Assembly (NCBI RefSeq): GCF_017565765.1
Contig: NZ_JAGDYP010000001.1
Location: 276,358 to 340,357 of the forward strand
Origin: Capnocytophaga bilenii
GTDB lineage: Bacteria > Bacteroidota > Bacteroidia > Flavobacteriales > Flavobacteriaceae
Direction of reading: 5' to 3'
DNA length: 64,000 nt
Both the position numbers and the translations under genes were made by a program. Positions 36,819 through 45,444 of this stretch are shown in pieces. The notes beneath the pieces are model-generated. The model searched no databases. It worked only from the letters and a program-made list of their open reading frames with translations, and had not been told where the DNA came from. Each line of letters starts with the position of its first letter. Within the stretch, counting starts at the first letter, position 1.

Positions 36819-38669
36819 ATGGAAGAAATAAGATATGACGAAGATAGTATTCAAACGCTCGACCCCTTAGAGCACGTACGACAACGCCCTGGTATGTACA
36901 TCGGAAAGCTCGGCGATGGCTCTTCTGCCGATGATGGTATCTACGTACTCCTCAAAGAGGTACTCGATAACAGTATAGACGAGTTTATTATGGGAGCTGG
37001 TAAAACTATTGATGTGAAAATCAGCGATAATAAGGTAGAAGTACGCGACTATGGGCGTGGTATCCCCTTGGGAAAAGTAGTAGATGTAGTCTCTAAAATG
37101 AATACAGGAGGCAAATACGACTCTAAGGCTTTCAAAAAATCTATCGGACTTAATGGCGTTGGTACAAAAGCTGTTAATGCGCTCTCTATTTATTTTTGGG
37201 TAGAGTCTGTACGCGACAATCAAGCCAAATCAGCTTCATTTGAAAAAGGTATTTTAAAAGAAGAATCACCCATTGAAGAAAGTACCAAAAAACGCGGTAC
37301 AAGCGTAACCTTTATTCCCGATGATACCATTTTCAAAAACTTCAAGTTCCGCAATGAGTACGTAGTGCGTATGCTCAAAAACTACGTATACCTCAACCCT
37401 GGGCTTACGATTAATTACAACGGCGAAAAATACTATTCTGAAAACGGATTGAAAGACCTTCTGACCGAAAACAATAACGAAGAGGATTTTCTTTACCCTA
37501 TTATCCACCTCAAAGGCGAGGATATCGAGGTGGCTATCTCACACAGCAAAACCCAATACAGCGAGGAGTATTACTCATTTGTTAACGGACAAAATACGAT
37601 ACAAGGAGGTACGCACCTCAATGCGTTCAAAGAAGCCTATGTAAAAACCATCCGCGATTTTTATAAGAAGAATTTCGATTCGTCTGACGTGCGCAAGTCT
37701 ATCATTGCAGGGCTTTCTATCAAAGTAATGGAGCCTGTGTTTGAAAGCCAGACCAAGACAAAACTCGGTTCTACTGAAATGGGCGAAGGAATGCCTACCG
37801 TACGCACTTATATTAACGATTTTGTAGCGCGTCATTTAGATGATTATCTGCACAAAAACAACGAAGTAGCCGATGCTATTTTGCGCAAAATTATGGAAGC
37901 GCAACGCGAACGCGAAGACCTTGCTGGTATCAGAAAATTGGCTAAAGAAAGAGCTAAAAAAGCAAACTTACACAATAAAAAACTAAACGATTGCCGCATA
38001 CACCTTACCGATACAAAAAATAAGCGCAATTTGGAGAGTACACTGTTTATTACAGAAGGAAATTCGGCTTCAGGTTCTATTACCAAATCTCGCGATGTCA
38101 ATACCCAAGCCGTCTTTTCGTTGCGAGGTAAGCCGCTGAACACCTACGGAATGACTAAAAAAATAGTTTATGAAAACGAAGAATTCAATCTCTTGCAAGC
38201 AGCTTTAAATATAGAAGACTCTATGGACGACCTCCGTTACAACAACATTGTCATTGCCACCGATGCTGATGTAGACGGAATGCATATCCGCTTGCTACTT
38301 ACTACTTTTTTCTTGCAGTTCTTCCCCGAGATTATCAAGGAAGGACACTTATATATATTGCAAACGCCTCTTTTCCGAGTACGTAATAAGAATGAAAAAA
38401 TATATTGTTATAGCGAAGAAGAAAAACAAGCTGCTATAGAGAAACTAAAAGGCAAACCCGAAATCACGCGTTTTAAAGGGTTAGGAGAAATATCACCCGA
38501 TGAGTTCAAAAATTTTATAGGCGAAGACATTCGTTTAGACCCTGTAATGCTCGATAAGACTATCCATATAGAGCAGTTATTAGATTTTTATATGGGTAAA
38601 AACACCCCCGATAGACAAGATTTCATCATCAACAATCTAAAAGTAGAAATTGATAACTTTGACATTTAA
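36819..38669 (+). CDS. parE: DNA topoisomerase IV subunit B
   Basis: ATPase subunit of the type IIA topoisomerase that decatenates chromosomes. The 616-residue protein has the GHKL ATPase motifs ([32 protein letters not shown]), a transducer domain, and the TOPRIM domain ([10 protein letters not shown] near 410; [10 protein letters not shown] near 485). It lacks the extra insertion usual in GyrB. The parC/GyrA-like partner, often directly downstream in Bacteroidetes, is absent here: a terminator and tRNA genes follow. Confidence 0.92.
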   Translation: MEEIRYDEDSIQTLDPLEHVRQRPGMYIGKLGDGSSADDGIYVLLKEVLDNSIDEFIMGAGKTIDVKISDNKVEVRDYGRGIPLGKVVDVVSKMNTGGKYDSKAFKKSIGLNGVGTKAVNALSIYFWVESVRDNQAKSASFEKGILKEESPIEESTKKRGTSVTFIPDDTIFKNFKFRNEYVVRMLKNYVYLNPGLTINYNGEKYYSENGLKDLLTENNNEEDFLYPIIHLKGEDIEVAISHSKTQYSEEYYSFVNGQNTIQGGTHLNAFKEAYVKTIRDFYKKNFDSSDVRKSIIAGLSIKVMEPVFESQTKTKLGSTEMGEGMPTVRTYINDFVARHLDDYLHKNNEVADAILRKIMEAQREREDLAGIRKLAKERAKKANLHNKKLNDCRIHLTDTKNKRNLESTLFITEGNSASGSITKSRDVNTQAVFSLRGKPLNTYGMTKKIVYENEEFNLLQAALNIEDSMDDLRYNNIVIATDADVDGMHIRLLLTTFFLQFFPEIIKEGHLYILQTPLFRVRNKNEKIYCYSEEEKQAAIEKLKGKPEITRFKGLGEISPDEFKNFIGEDIRLDPVMLDKTIHIEQLLDFYMGKNTPDRQDFIINNLKVEIDNFDI

Positions 38670-38675
38670 GGAAAC

Positions 38676-38708
38676 AAAAAAAGCTGTCTTTTTAGACAGC
38701 TTTTTTTG
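38676..38708. terminator. bidirectional terminator after parE
   Basis: AAAAAAAGCTGTCT and AGACAGCTTTTTTT pair as a 14-bp stem-tail with a short T loop. It ends parE and can also stop the leftward tRNA transcript. Confidence 0.9.
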
Positions 38709-38720
38709 TTAATTATTATG

Positions 38721-38804
38721 TGCCTACGACTGGATTCGAACCAGCACGCCCGAAAGGGCACCACCCCCTCAAGATGGCAAGTCTACCAATTTCTCCACGT
38801 AGGC
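38721..38804 (-). tRNA. tRNA-Leu (GAG anticodon)
   Basis: An 84-nt class II tRNA with a long variable arm. Acceptor GCCTACG pairs with CGTAGGC, discriminator A; anticodon stem CCATC/GGTGG with loop TTGAGGG, anticodon GAG; T-loop GGTTCGAATCC. CCA is not encoded. Last gene of a leftward four-tRNA cluster. Confidence 0.93.
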
Positions 38805-38816
38805 GGTAAGTTTTTG

Positions 38817-38889
38817 TGACCTGGCTGGGGCTCGAACCCAGGACCCCAACATTAAAAGTGTTGTGCTCTACCAACTGAGCTACCAAGTC
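38817..38889 (-). tRNA. tRNA-Lys (TTT anticodon), copy 2
   Basis: 73 nt. Acceptor GACTTGG/CCAGGTC, anticodon stem CAACA/TGTTG with loop CTTTTAA, T-loop GGTTCGAGCC. Identical to the copy at 38924-38996, so it is a recent tandem duplication. CCA is not encoded. Confidence 0.95.
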
Positions 38890-38923
38890 CTTAAAAATAA
38901 AAAAACAAATTGTATAACCCTTG

Positions 38924-38996
38924 TGACCTGGCTGGGGCTCGAACCCAGGACCCCAACATTAAAAGTGTTGTGCTCTACCAACTGAGCTACCAAGTC
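38924..38996 (-). tRNA. tRNA-Lys (TTT anticodon), copy 1
   Basis: 73 nt, identical in sequence to the tRNA at 38817-38889. It follows tRNA-Lys(CTT) after 27 nt. Confidence 0.95.
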
Positions 38997-39023
38997 CTAA
39001 AATATTAAACTATATAATCCTTG

Positions 39024-39096
39024 TGACCCGGCTGGGGATCGAACCCAGGACCCCAACATTAAGAGTGTCGTGCTCTACCAGCTGAGCTACCGAGTC
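39024..39096 (-). tRNA. tRNA-Lys (CTT anticodon)
   Basis: 73 nt. Acceptor GACTCGG/CCGGGTC, anticodon stem CGACA/TGTTG with loop CTCTTAA, anticodon CTT. It differs from the two TTT copies at a handful of bases and is clearly a paralogue. First gene of the cluster. Confidence 0.94.
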
Positions 39097-39132
39097 GTTG
39101 TGGTAATCACAAGTATTTCTTGTTTGCGGGTG

Positions 39133-39162
39133 CAAAGGTAATACTTTTTTTATATATAACAA
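39133..39162 (-). promoter_or_regulatory. promoter of the tRNA cluster
   Basis: Minus-strand TTG (39162-39160), 19-nt spacer, TACCTTTG (39140-39133), 37 nt upstream of the first tRNA. Divergent from the aroK promoter region. Confidence 0.75.
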
Positions 39163-39174
39163 GAAAAAAAGTAT

Positions 39175-39182
39175 TATTTTTG
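39175..39182 (+). promoter_or_regulatory. -7 box of aroK promoter
   Basis: TATTTTTG matches TAnnTTTG, 52 nt before the aroK ATG; no clear -33 TTG. Confidence 0.4.
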
Positions 39183-39233
39183 CATTTTATTTTTAACTTT
39201 TATTTCAATACCCTAAAAAACAACTATTTATAT

Positions 39234-39764
39234 ATGAAAATAATTTTAATGGGATATATGGGTAGTGGCAAATCTACGCTTGGAAAAGCCCTAGCCAATG
39301 CTAAAAACATTCCTTTTATAGACCTTGATGATTACATAGCTGAACGTGAAAACAGCTCTATCCCTCATATTTTTAAAACTAAAGGCGAGATTTATTTCAG
39401 AAAAAAAGAAGCTGAGTACCTACAAGAACTCCTACAAAATCCCAATGATTTTGTACTTGCCTTAGGCGGTGGGTCTCCTTGTTTTGGTAATAACATCAGT
39501 ATTATTAAAACAGCTGATGCTACATCTATTTACCTGAAGTATCAACCCAAAAATCTCGCTCTCAGACTCATAAAAGAAAAAACTCATCGCCCTATGATAA
39601 CCGATATCAATGACGATGAGTTAGAAGATTTTATTCGTAAGCACCTTTTTGAACGCAATCCGTTTTATATGCAAGCTGATTGCCTTATCACTATGGATAA
39701 CCTCTCAGAAGACGAAAGCCTCAGGCTCTTATTAGATAAATTGGCTAATGAGCCTATTATCTAA
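39234..39764 (+). CDS. aroK: shikimate kinase
   Basis: Phosphorylates shikimate at the 3-hydroxyl with ATP. The 176-residue protein has the P-loop GYMGSGKST (7-15), DLDDYIAERE substrate loop near 31-40, the ALGGGSPC block near 77 and the lid with RPMITD. ATG at 39234 is chosen because an ORF extension to 39120 would cover the promoter and gives a hydrophobic non-homologous N-terminus. Confidence 0.95.
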   Translation: MKIILMGYMGSGKSTLGKALANAKNIPFIDLDDYIAERENSSIPHIFKTKGEIYFRKKEAEYLQELLQNPNDFVLALGGGSPCFGNNISIIKTADATSIYLKYQPKNLALRLIKEKTHRPMITDINDDELEDFIRKHLFERNPFYMQADCLITMDNLSEDESLRLLLDKLANEPII

Positions 39765-39780
39765 TTGGTAATTAGCTGCT

Positions 39781-40557
39781 CTATAGCTTTTTCAGGTTAG
39801 ACGACTTCGTCCAGCCTGTTTTTCCATTGGCTAACTGTATTTGTAGCCAATCGTTTTCTTGCCCTATAATAGCTACTTTAGTACCCTCGTGAAGCTCTAA
39901 AACTTCACTACTATAAGCATTGGGCTCTGCAAATATTCGTACTGTTTTCTCAAACAATATGGCATATTGCTCATTTGCTATTTGTTGTTGCTTGTAATGA
40001 GCTATACTATAAGTACCTATAGCAATGACTATTGTTACTAATAATAAAGTAAAAAAAGTACGTTTCAAAGCTGTATGTACTACAAAATAGTAACACAAAA
40101 AAAATACTACTACCCCCCATATGGCTATAATTGAAAGAATAGCCCACGTATGCAATTCAAATAAGCCCGTAATACTATCCGAAAGCTGTTGCAACCACGT
40201 CTTAGGTAGAGGTGTAATCGCATCTACTGTCATTTGTTTGGCAAATGTGAGATTATTTTTAGCCGCTGTATTTTTGGGGTCTAACTTTAGTGCTTTCTCG
40301 TAATAATATATACTTTCGGGTACTTTATTCAGCTTGTAATAAGCATTTGCCATATTATAGTACAAAGCTGATGATTCACTACCTCGCGCTATAATCTGTT
40401 GGTATTGCCTAATGGCTTCTTCACATTGCCCTTTCTGATAATTATCAGTAGCGAGTGCAAACAGCTTTTCATTAGTTTGTGCAAAGTTTATTAAACTACA
40501 AAACACTGTAAATAATACAAGTATAATGCTTTTCATATTTTTTACTTGCTTTTTCAT
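39781..40557 (-). CDS. batE: BatE-like TPR and SH3 protein
   Basis: A 258-residue membrane protein: signal-type N-terminus (start could be M8 at 40536), TPR repeats (about 35-105, ALYYNMANAYYKLNK.PESIYYYEKAL), two TM segments (about 135-190) and a C-terminal bacterial SH3 domain (VRIFAEPNAYSSEVLELHEGTKV). This build is that of BatE in the Bacteroides aerotolerance (Bat) operon, proposed to act in oxidative-stress tolerance or envelope quality control. Last gene of the operon here. Confidence 0.87.
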   Translation of the reverse strand: MKKQVKNMKSIILVLFTVFCSLINFAQTNEKLFALATDNYQKGQCEEAIRQYQQIIARGSESSALYYNMANAYYKLNKVPESIYYYEKALKLDPKNTAAKNNLTFAKQMTVDAITPLPKTWLQQLSDSITGLFELHTWAILSIIAIWGVVVFFLCYYFVVHTALKRTFFTLLLVTIVIAIGTYSIAHYKQQQIANEQYAILFEKTVRIFAEPNAYSSEVLELHEGTKVAIIGQENDWLQIQLANGKTGWTKSSNLKKL

Positions 40558-40578
40558 TCCTCTACTCCTTATTAATTA

Positions 40579-42339
40579 TTACTTACTCTTCATCTGCTTA
40601 TCTAAGCCTGAAATTACCTCTACAGCATCTTCAAAATCTCGTTCCATAGCAGCTTCACTATGTTGCGCATAGCGTGCCATTTCGCAATTGGCAAGGAGTT
40701 TTATAAACTGTGATACCGTAGCTTCATCAGCTTGTCGTTGTAACAACAATTCACTGATGGTATCCTTACTCATCTCGGCAGTTTCTATTTTTAGCTTAGC
40801 TTTCAAATAGTTGTGCAAAGCACGTTCTAAAGCCTCATAGAAGGTGGCTTTATCACCTAATTTGCGTTTTGCTTCACCTAAATATTTTTTTGCCAAACGA
40901 TTGGCTACACGCACTTTATTACCCTCAATATCTCCTGCACGACGCTGTTGTGCACGCCACCATAAAAGTACTATGGGAATGATAAGCAATGGCAATAGCG
41001 ACCATAAATAGTACCCTACCGACCCAAAGAAACTGCGTTTACCTATAGGTTGTAATTGTGTATTGGTTTGAGCTGGTGCAAACGAGTTATCTGTTTGTGT
41101 TACCGAAGCATCACTATTGCTAGTTGTATTACTATCAGCGGCAGGACCTTCGGTTACATCTATCAGCAAATCATCTGTTTTTACAGTTACATATTTTTGA
41201 GTTACAGGGTTAAAATACGAGAATGTGAGCCCTGATACAGGATACTTACCTTTATATTCGGGTACAATGGTATAAGTATGTTCTACACGCCCATTCATAC
41301 CCTGTAATGTCGTGCTAATATCGTCTTTTTGTTCAGGAGCATATACCTCTAACGAAGACGGAAATATAGGTTTTGGCAAATCAAACAACTTCAAATTGCC
41401 ACTACCCGAAACTTCTACTTTTAGCTGCAAACTTTCATTTGCTTTTAAGGTAAGCTTATTGGTAGTTACATTAAAAGAAAAATCACCTACTGCCCCCCCG
41501 AAACTATCGGGTTTGCCCTCTTGTGGCAGTTCTTTTACATTCAATGTCCTATTACCCGAAGTAACACGGCGCGACACCTCTTCGTAATAAGGACGACCAA
41601 AGAAATCACGCTGACCTGTAGGCACACTTAAAACGGCATCCATAGTGAGAGGCTCAAGGGTAAGGACTCCTGTTTTTTGAGGGTATAACACTACTTTTTT
41701 CACCGTAATACAGCGATAAGGTTTCCCTTGATAGTTACAATCACCTATCTCATACTGCTGCATTTTTAAATCCTGACTCCAAAAGTTAGGATATTTGGGG
41801 GTTGTGAGCCACTCCAAGCTGTTCAGTGCTATTTGATTGCCCACATATAACTTATAGATAACCGTTACCGCTTCATTCAAATAAGGATTAGGTTTTGACA
41901 CCTCTGCCAATAAGAAGAAACTTTCACGAGCCACATCGTTGCTGTTTTTATCTATTGATGGGTTTTGTACTTCGCCAGTTACGGTAATTTCTATAGGTTT
42001 AGTTCTATAGGTACGCCCTTCAATATCTACAGAGGCAGCTCCTATAGTATGTTTCCCTTTACTTGTGGGCTGCAATATGTATATATACGACTGTGAGAAA
42101 GTACGCACCCCATTTATCCAAGAGTTTGATATAGACTGTGAAGGTCCCATCACTACAGTAAATCCTTGAAAATTAGGAGGTGTAAAGTTATCACCATTTC
42201 TATTCATTGTAAACTCTATGCGCAGGCGTTCGTTAGCTCCTAATTGAGTTTTGCTCACTTCGGCAGTAAATTCCACTTGCTGTGCATAGATGAATTGTAA
42301 TGCTAAGAAAGTAATAATAAATGCTGTTATTTTCTTCAT
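40579..42339 (-). CDS. batD: BatD-like protein
   Basis: A 586-residue exported protein: signal peptide to about residue 19 (FIYAQQ), several Ig-like beta domains (repeated VEVSGSGNLKLFDLPKPIFP and YTIVPEYKGKYPVSGLTFSYFNP type), a TM segment near 455-475 (GYYLWSLLPLLIIPIVLLWW) and a cytosolic helical tail. Matches BatD/oxygen-tolerance proteins. It is 27 nt after batC. Confidence 0.9.
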   Translation of the reverse strand: MKKITAFIITFLALQFIYAQQVEFTAEVSKTQLGANERLRIEFTMNRNGDNFTPPNFQGFTVVMGPSQSISNSWINGVRTFSQSYIYILQPTSKGKHTIGAASVDIEGRTYRTKPIEITVTGEVQNPSIDKNSNDVARESFFLLAEVSKPNPYLNEAVTVIYKLYVGNQIALNSLEWLTTPKYPNFWSQDLKMQQYEIGDCNYQGKPYRCITVKKVVLYPQKTGVLTLEPLTMDAVLSVPTGQRDFFGRPYYEEVSRRVTSGNRTLNVKELPQEGKPDSFGGAVGDFSFNVTTNKLTLKANESLQLKVEVSGSGNLKLFDLPKPIFPSSLEVYAPEQKDDISTTLQGMNGRVEHTYTIVPEYKGKYPVSGLTFSYFNPVTQKYVTVKTDDLLIDVTEGPAADSNTTSNSDASVTQTDNSFAPAQTNTQLQPIGKRSFFGSVGYYLWSLLPLLIIPIVLLWWRAQQRRAGDIEGNKVRVANRLAKKYLGEAKRKLGDKATFYEALERALHNYLKAKLKIETAEMSKDTISELLLQRQADEATVSQFIKLLANCEMARYAQHSEAAMERDFEDAVEVISGLDKQMKSK

Positions 42340-42366
42340 ATGCTATCAAATAATTGCTTTTTAGGA

Positions 42367-43293
42367 TTACCAATCTTTTTCTGATTTAGAGCGTTGTCCT
42401 TTTACTTTTTGTCCGTTCACCTTTTCTTGGGTTTTACGTTCTTCGCTATTCATAGCCTCCAGAATGCGTTCCATTTGCTGTGGTGACAGGCTTGAAGGTC
42501 GTGGTTTTTGATTGTCATTATCCTTGTCGCCTTTATCGTTTTTGTCATCCTTGTTATCTTGGTTATCTTTATTCTTGTCTTTATCGTTTTTATTGTCTTT
42601 ATTATCTTGGTTATCTTTTTTGTCTTTGTCGTTTTTGTTATCCTTGTTATCCTTGTTATCTTGGTTATCTTTATTCTTGTCGTTTTTGTTATCCTTGTTA
42701 TCTTGGTTGTCTTTATTCTTGTCGTTTTTATTGTCTTTATTATCTTGGTTGTCTTTATTCTTATCGTTTTTATTATCTTGGTTGTTTTTATTGTCTTTAT
42801 TATCCTTATTATCGTTTTTAGGAGGGTTTTTCTTTAGCATATCTTTAGCTACTGCCAAATTATAGCGTGTTTGCTCATCGGTGCTATCATAGCGGAGTGC
42901 TTCTTTATATGCCTGTACCGCTTTGTCATACTCTTTAGTTTTCATAAAAGTATTGCCCAAATTATGGAATATTTGGTGGCGTTCATTATCGGTGATATTA
43001 GGAGTTTCGCTCGCTTTTTTGAGACGAGCAAAAGCCTCGCCATAACTTTTTTGTTGGTAATACAATGAGCCTAAATTGTACTGAGCGGTTACATTTTCTT
43101 TATTCTTTACAATGGCATTGCGATAATCTACCTCTGCCTGCACAGGTTTATCACCTTCCAAAGCTTTATTTCCCTGATAAGTATATTCATCAGAGGCTTT
43201 TTTTGCTTTTAGTGCTTCTTTTTCTGCTTTTGTTTGAGCATTTACAGCTGCAGTTATTATAAAGAGTAATACGACAAATACTTTTTTCATCAT
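42367..43293 (-). CDS. batC: BatC-like TPR protein with Asn/Lys/Asp repeat tail
   Basis: A 308-residue exported protein. Signal peptide to about residue 19 (ITAAVNAQ). Three TPR units (about 40-150), then about 100 residues made almost only of N, K, D and Q in short tandem units (DNKDNKNDKNKDNQ), then a conserved tail (SLSPQQMERILEAMNSEERKTQEKV). TPR plus low-complexity linker plus ERILEA tail is typical of BatC. The repeat is encoded by near-identical DNA units and may vary in length between strains. Confidence 0.87.
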   Translation of the reverse strand: MMKKVFVVLLFIITAAVNAQTKAEKEALKAKKASDEYTYQGNKALEGDKPVQAEVDYRNAIVKNKENVTAQYNLGSLYYQQKSYGEAFARLKKASETPNITDNERHQIFHNLGNTFMKTKEYDKAVQAYKEALRYDSTDEQTRYNLAVAKDMLKKNPPKNDNKDNKDNKNNQDNKNDKNKDNQDNKDNKNDKNKDNQDNKDNKNDKNKDNQDNKDNKDNKNDKDKKDNQDNKDNKNDKDKNKDNQDNKDDKNDKGDKDNDNQKPRPSSLSPQQMERILEAMNSEERKTQEKVNGQKVKGQRSKSEKDW

Positions 43294-43300
43294 CTAACTA

Positions 43301-44341
43301 TTAATTCTTTTCTTTTTCGTTAAATAAATTTAGTTTTTTCACCCAAGCAGTTTTTCGCTCGAAGATAAACATATCGAGGAAGAGCAAGAAGAGTGCACCA
43401 GCAATGAACCACTGAAATTGGTCTTTATAATCTACAAATTTTTGGGTGTCGAATTGGGTTTTCTCGGTATTATCTAATATTTTAGTTATCTCGCTTACAG
43501 CAGTTTGGGTATTATCACCATTAAAGAAGTTCCCTCCGCCATTGCGAGCTATTTGTGCCAAGAGCTCTTTGTTTAGTTTAGTAATTACCACCTCGCCATT
43601 GCTGTCGTGCTTGTAGGTTTGTTGTCCTAACTCTTTCATTGGTATTGGGCTTCCTTTTTCGGTACCCACGCCTATGGTATAGATGTGTATGCCTTTTTCT
43701 TGGGCTTCAGCTGCTATTTCGGTAGCACCCATTTCGTGGTCTTCACCATCGGAAATGATAAACAAAAGGCGTGCCGTAGGAGTATTTTCGTCAAAATAAC
43801 TGCTTGCCATACGTATGGCTTCCTGAATGGCAGTACCTTGTGAAGAAAGCATATCGGTATTCATTGCTTGCAGGAACATTTTAGCAGCAGAATGGTCGGT
43901 GGTGAGGGGCAACTGTGGGTAAGCACTCGCCGCATAGGCTACAATTCCTACTCTATCGCCCTTTAGCTGGCTAATGGTTTCAAAAACAATGCGTTTGGCT
44001 TTTTCCAAACGATTGGGTGCTACATCTTCTGCCAACATACTTTTTGAAACATCTATAGCAAAAACAATATCTACCCCCTCGCGCTTTACGGTTTCTACTT
44101 TAGTGCCTATTTTGGGATTTGCCAAAGCTATACATAGCAAAGTTATAACAACTGCCAATAGCACAAATTTCAGCCAAGTTTTAAAACTTGAACGATTGGG
44201 GGATAAGCGCTTTAACATTGCTTTAGTAGCAAATTGTCGCTGCATTTTTCGTTTTCGCCATTGTGAGGCTACAAAAATAAGCAGCAGCACAAACACAATA
44301 TTGATGAGCCAAAGGTATATTTTTTCGTCTATATAAACCAT
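43301..44341 (-). CDS. batB: BatB-like VWA domain protein
   Basis: A 346-residue membrane protein with two N-terminal TM segments (about 10-25 and 57-75), a VWA domain with MIDAS residues D97, S99 and S101 (DVSKS), and a C-terminal TM (FQWFIAGALFLLFLDMFIF). Bat operons normally carry moxR, a DUF58 gene and two VWA genes (batA, batB) before batC; only one VWA gene is present and the gene upstream is an unrelated reductase. The segment VDIVFAIDVSKSMLAEDVAPNRL favours BatB. Confidence 0.87.
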   Translation of the reverse strand: MVYIDEKIYLWLINIVFVLLLIFVASQWRKRKMQRQFATKAMLKRLSPNRSSFKTWLKFVLLAVVITLLCIALANPKIGTKVETVKREGVDIVFAIDVSKSMLAEDVAPNRLEKAKRIVFETISQLKGDRVGIVAYAASAYPQLPLTTDHSAAKMFLQAMNTDMLSSQGTAIQEAIRMASSYFDENTPTARLLFIISDGEDHEMGATEIAAEAQEKGIHIYTIGVGTEKGSPIPMKELGQQTYKHDSNGEVVITKLNKELLAQIARNGGGNFFNGDNTQTAVSEITKILDNTEKTQFDTQKFVDYKDQFQWFIAGALFLLFLDMFIFERKTAWVKKLNLFNEKEKN

Positions 44342-44360
44342 AGTAAATATTTTTAGTTGC

Positions 44361-44390
44361 CAAAAGTGTTATTTACAAATACTGCGCCAA
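44361..44390 (-). promoter_or_regulatory. promoter of the bat operon
   Basis: Minus-strand TTG (44390-44388), 19-nt spacer, CACTTTTG (44368-44361), one base off TAnnTTTG as in the pdhA promoter; 19 nt upstream of the batB ATG. It supports batB being the first gene of its transcript. Confidence 0.55.
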
Positions 44391-44397
44391 AACGGTT

Positions 44398-45438
44398 TTA
44401 ATTTTCAAATTTCACTTTAATTTTATCTTGCATAGCATATGCCTGACAAGTGAGTACATAACCTTCTTCTACTTCTTTTTCGGTAAGTGTCTCATTTTTA
44501 GCCATTTTAGCTTCGCCTTCTGTCACTTTGCCTATACAGCTACTGCACACACCATTGAGGCAGGAGTAAGGAGCATCATAGCCCCTCATCAGTGCAGAGG
44601 CGAGCAGTGTTTGATTGCGAGCTGAAGTGAAGGTATGGGTTTCGCCTCCTATTTCAACGGTAATTTCTACATTACCTTCCAGCTGAGTATAATCAACAGC
44701 ATCGGGTGAGGCTTCAAATAGCTCGGTAAAGATACGTTCTTTATCAATGCCACGCAGCAAGAGCATTTCGCGGAGGTCTTTTACCAGCTGTGTAGGTCCG
44801 CAAGCATAGTATCTACCCCAATTCAAATCTTTGTATTTTTCAAATAGTTCAGTTACTATTTTATGATTGATACGCCCTGTATAATTGTTGCCCCAAGGCT
44901 CTTGACTAAAGACGTAATGCACCAAGAAGCGCTCGGGGTATTGGGCGCGTAGTGCTTCTATTTCATCAAAAAACAAGGTTTCTTGCTTGGATTTATTACC
45001 ATATACAAACACCACTTTGATATTGGTTTTGGCGAGTGCTGTTTTGGCAATACTCATCATAGGGGTAACGCCACTGCCTGCTGAGAACAGCATAATATCG
45101 CGATTACCGAAAATATCGTAGAAGAACACAAATGAGCCCATAGGTGGCATTACTTGTAGTATATCGCCTTCTTTGAGCTCTTGGGTAGCATAAGTAGAAA
45201 AGATACCATTGGGCACACGTTTTACTGCTACACTAAGTTCGCCTTCATTTACGCCAGAGCAAATGGAATAGGCACGGCGTACTTTTTGATTGTTGATGGT
45301 TTGCTGTAGAGTAAGATATTCGCCTGCTTCAAAAGAAAATACTTTTTTCAGCAGTTCAGGCACTTCAAAAGTAATCATTACTGACGATGCAGTAAGGTGT
45401 GTTATTTTAGTAACTTTAAGGTCGTAAAGTTTGTTCAT
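44398..45438 (-). CDS. PaaE-like flavin/2Fe-2S oxidoreductase
   Basis: A 346-residue reductase: FAD-binding barrel (RRAYSICSG near 55), NAD(P)-binding domain (MLFSAGSGVTPMMSI near 115; YYACGPTQLV near 210) and a C-terminal plant-type 2Fe-2S ferredoxin domain with C.....C..C...C (YSCLNGVCSSCIGKV...LTCQAYA). Same order as PaaE of phenylacetyl-CoA epoxidase, but no paaABCD genes are present, so it probably serves another oxygenase or desaturase. 6 nt after the S41 peptidase gene. Confidence 0.9.
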   Translation of the reverse strand: MNKLYDLKVTKITHLTASSVMITFEVPELLKKVFSFEAGEYLTLQQTINNQKVRRAYSICSGVNEGELSVAVKRVPNGIFSTYATQELKEGDILQVMPPMGSFVFFYDIFGNRDIMLFSAGSGVTPMMSIAKTALAKTNIKVVFVYGNKSKQETLFFDEIEALRAQYPERFLVHYVFSQEPWGNNYTGRINHKIVTELFEKYKDLNWGRYYACGPTQLVKDLREMLLLRGIDKERIFTELFEASPDAVDYTQLEGNVEITVEIGGETHTFTSARNQTLLASALMRGYDAPYSCLNGVCSSCIGKVTEGEAKMAKNETLTEKEVEEGYVLTCQAYAMQDKIKVKFEN

Positions 45439-45444
45439 TTTTTA

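Noticed and set aside
42508-42865. Long hydrophobic open frames on the plus strand opposite batC
   Set aside because: They are the antisense of the Asn/Lys/Asp repeat; composition, not coding, keeps them open.
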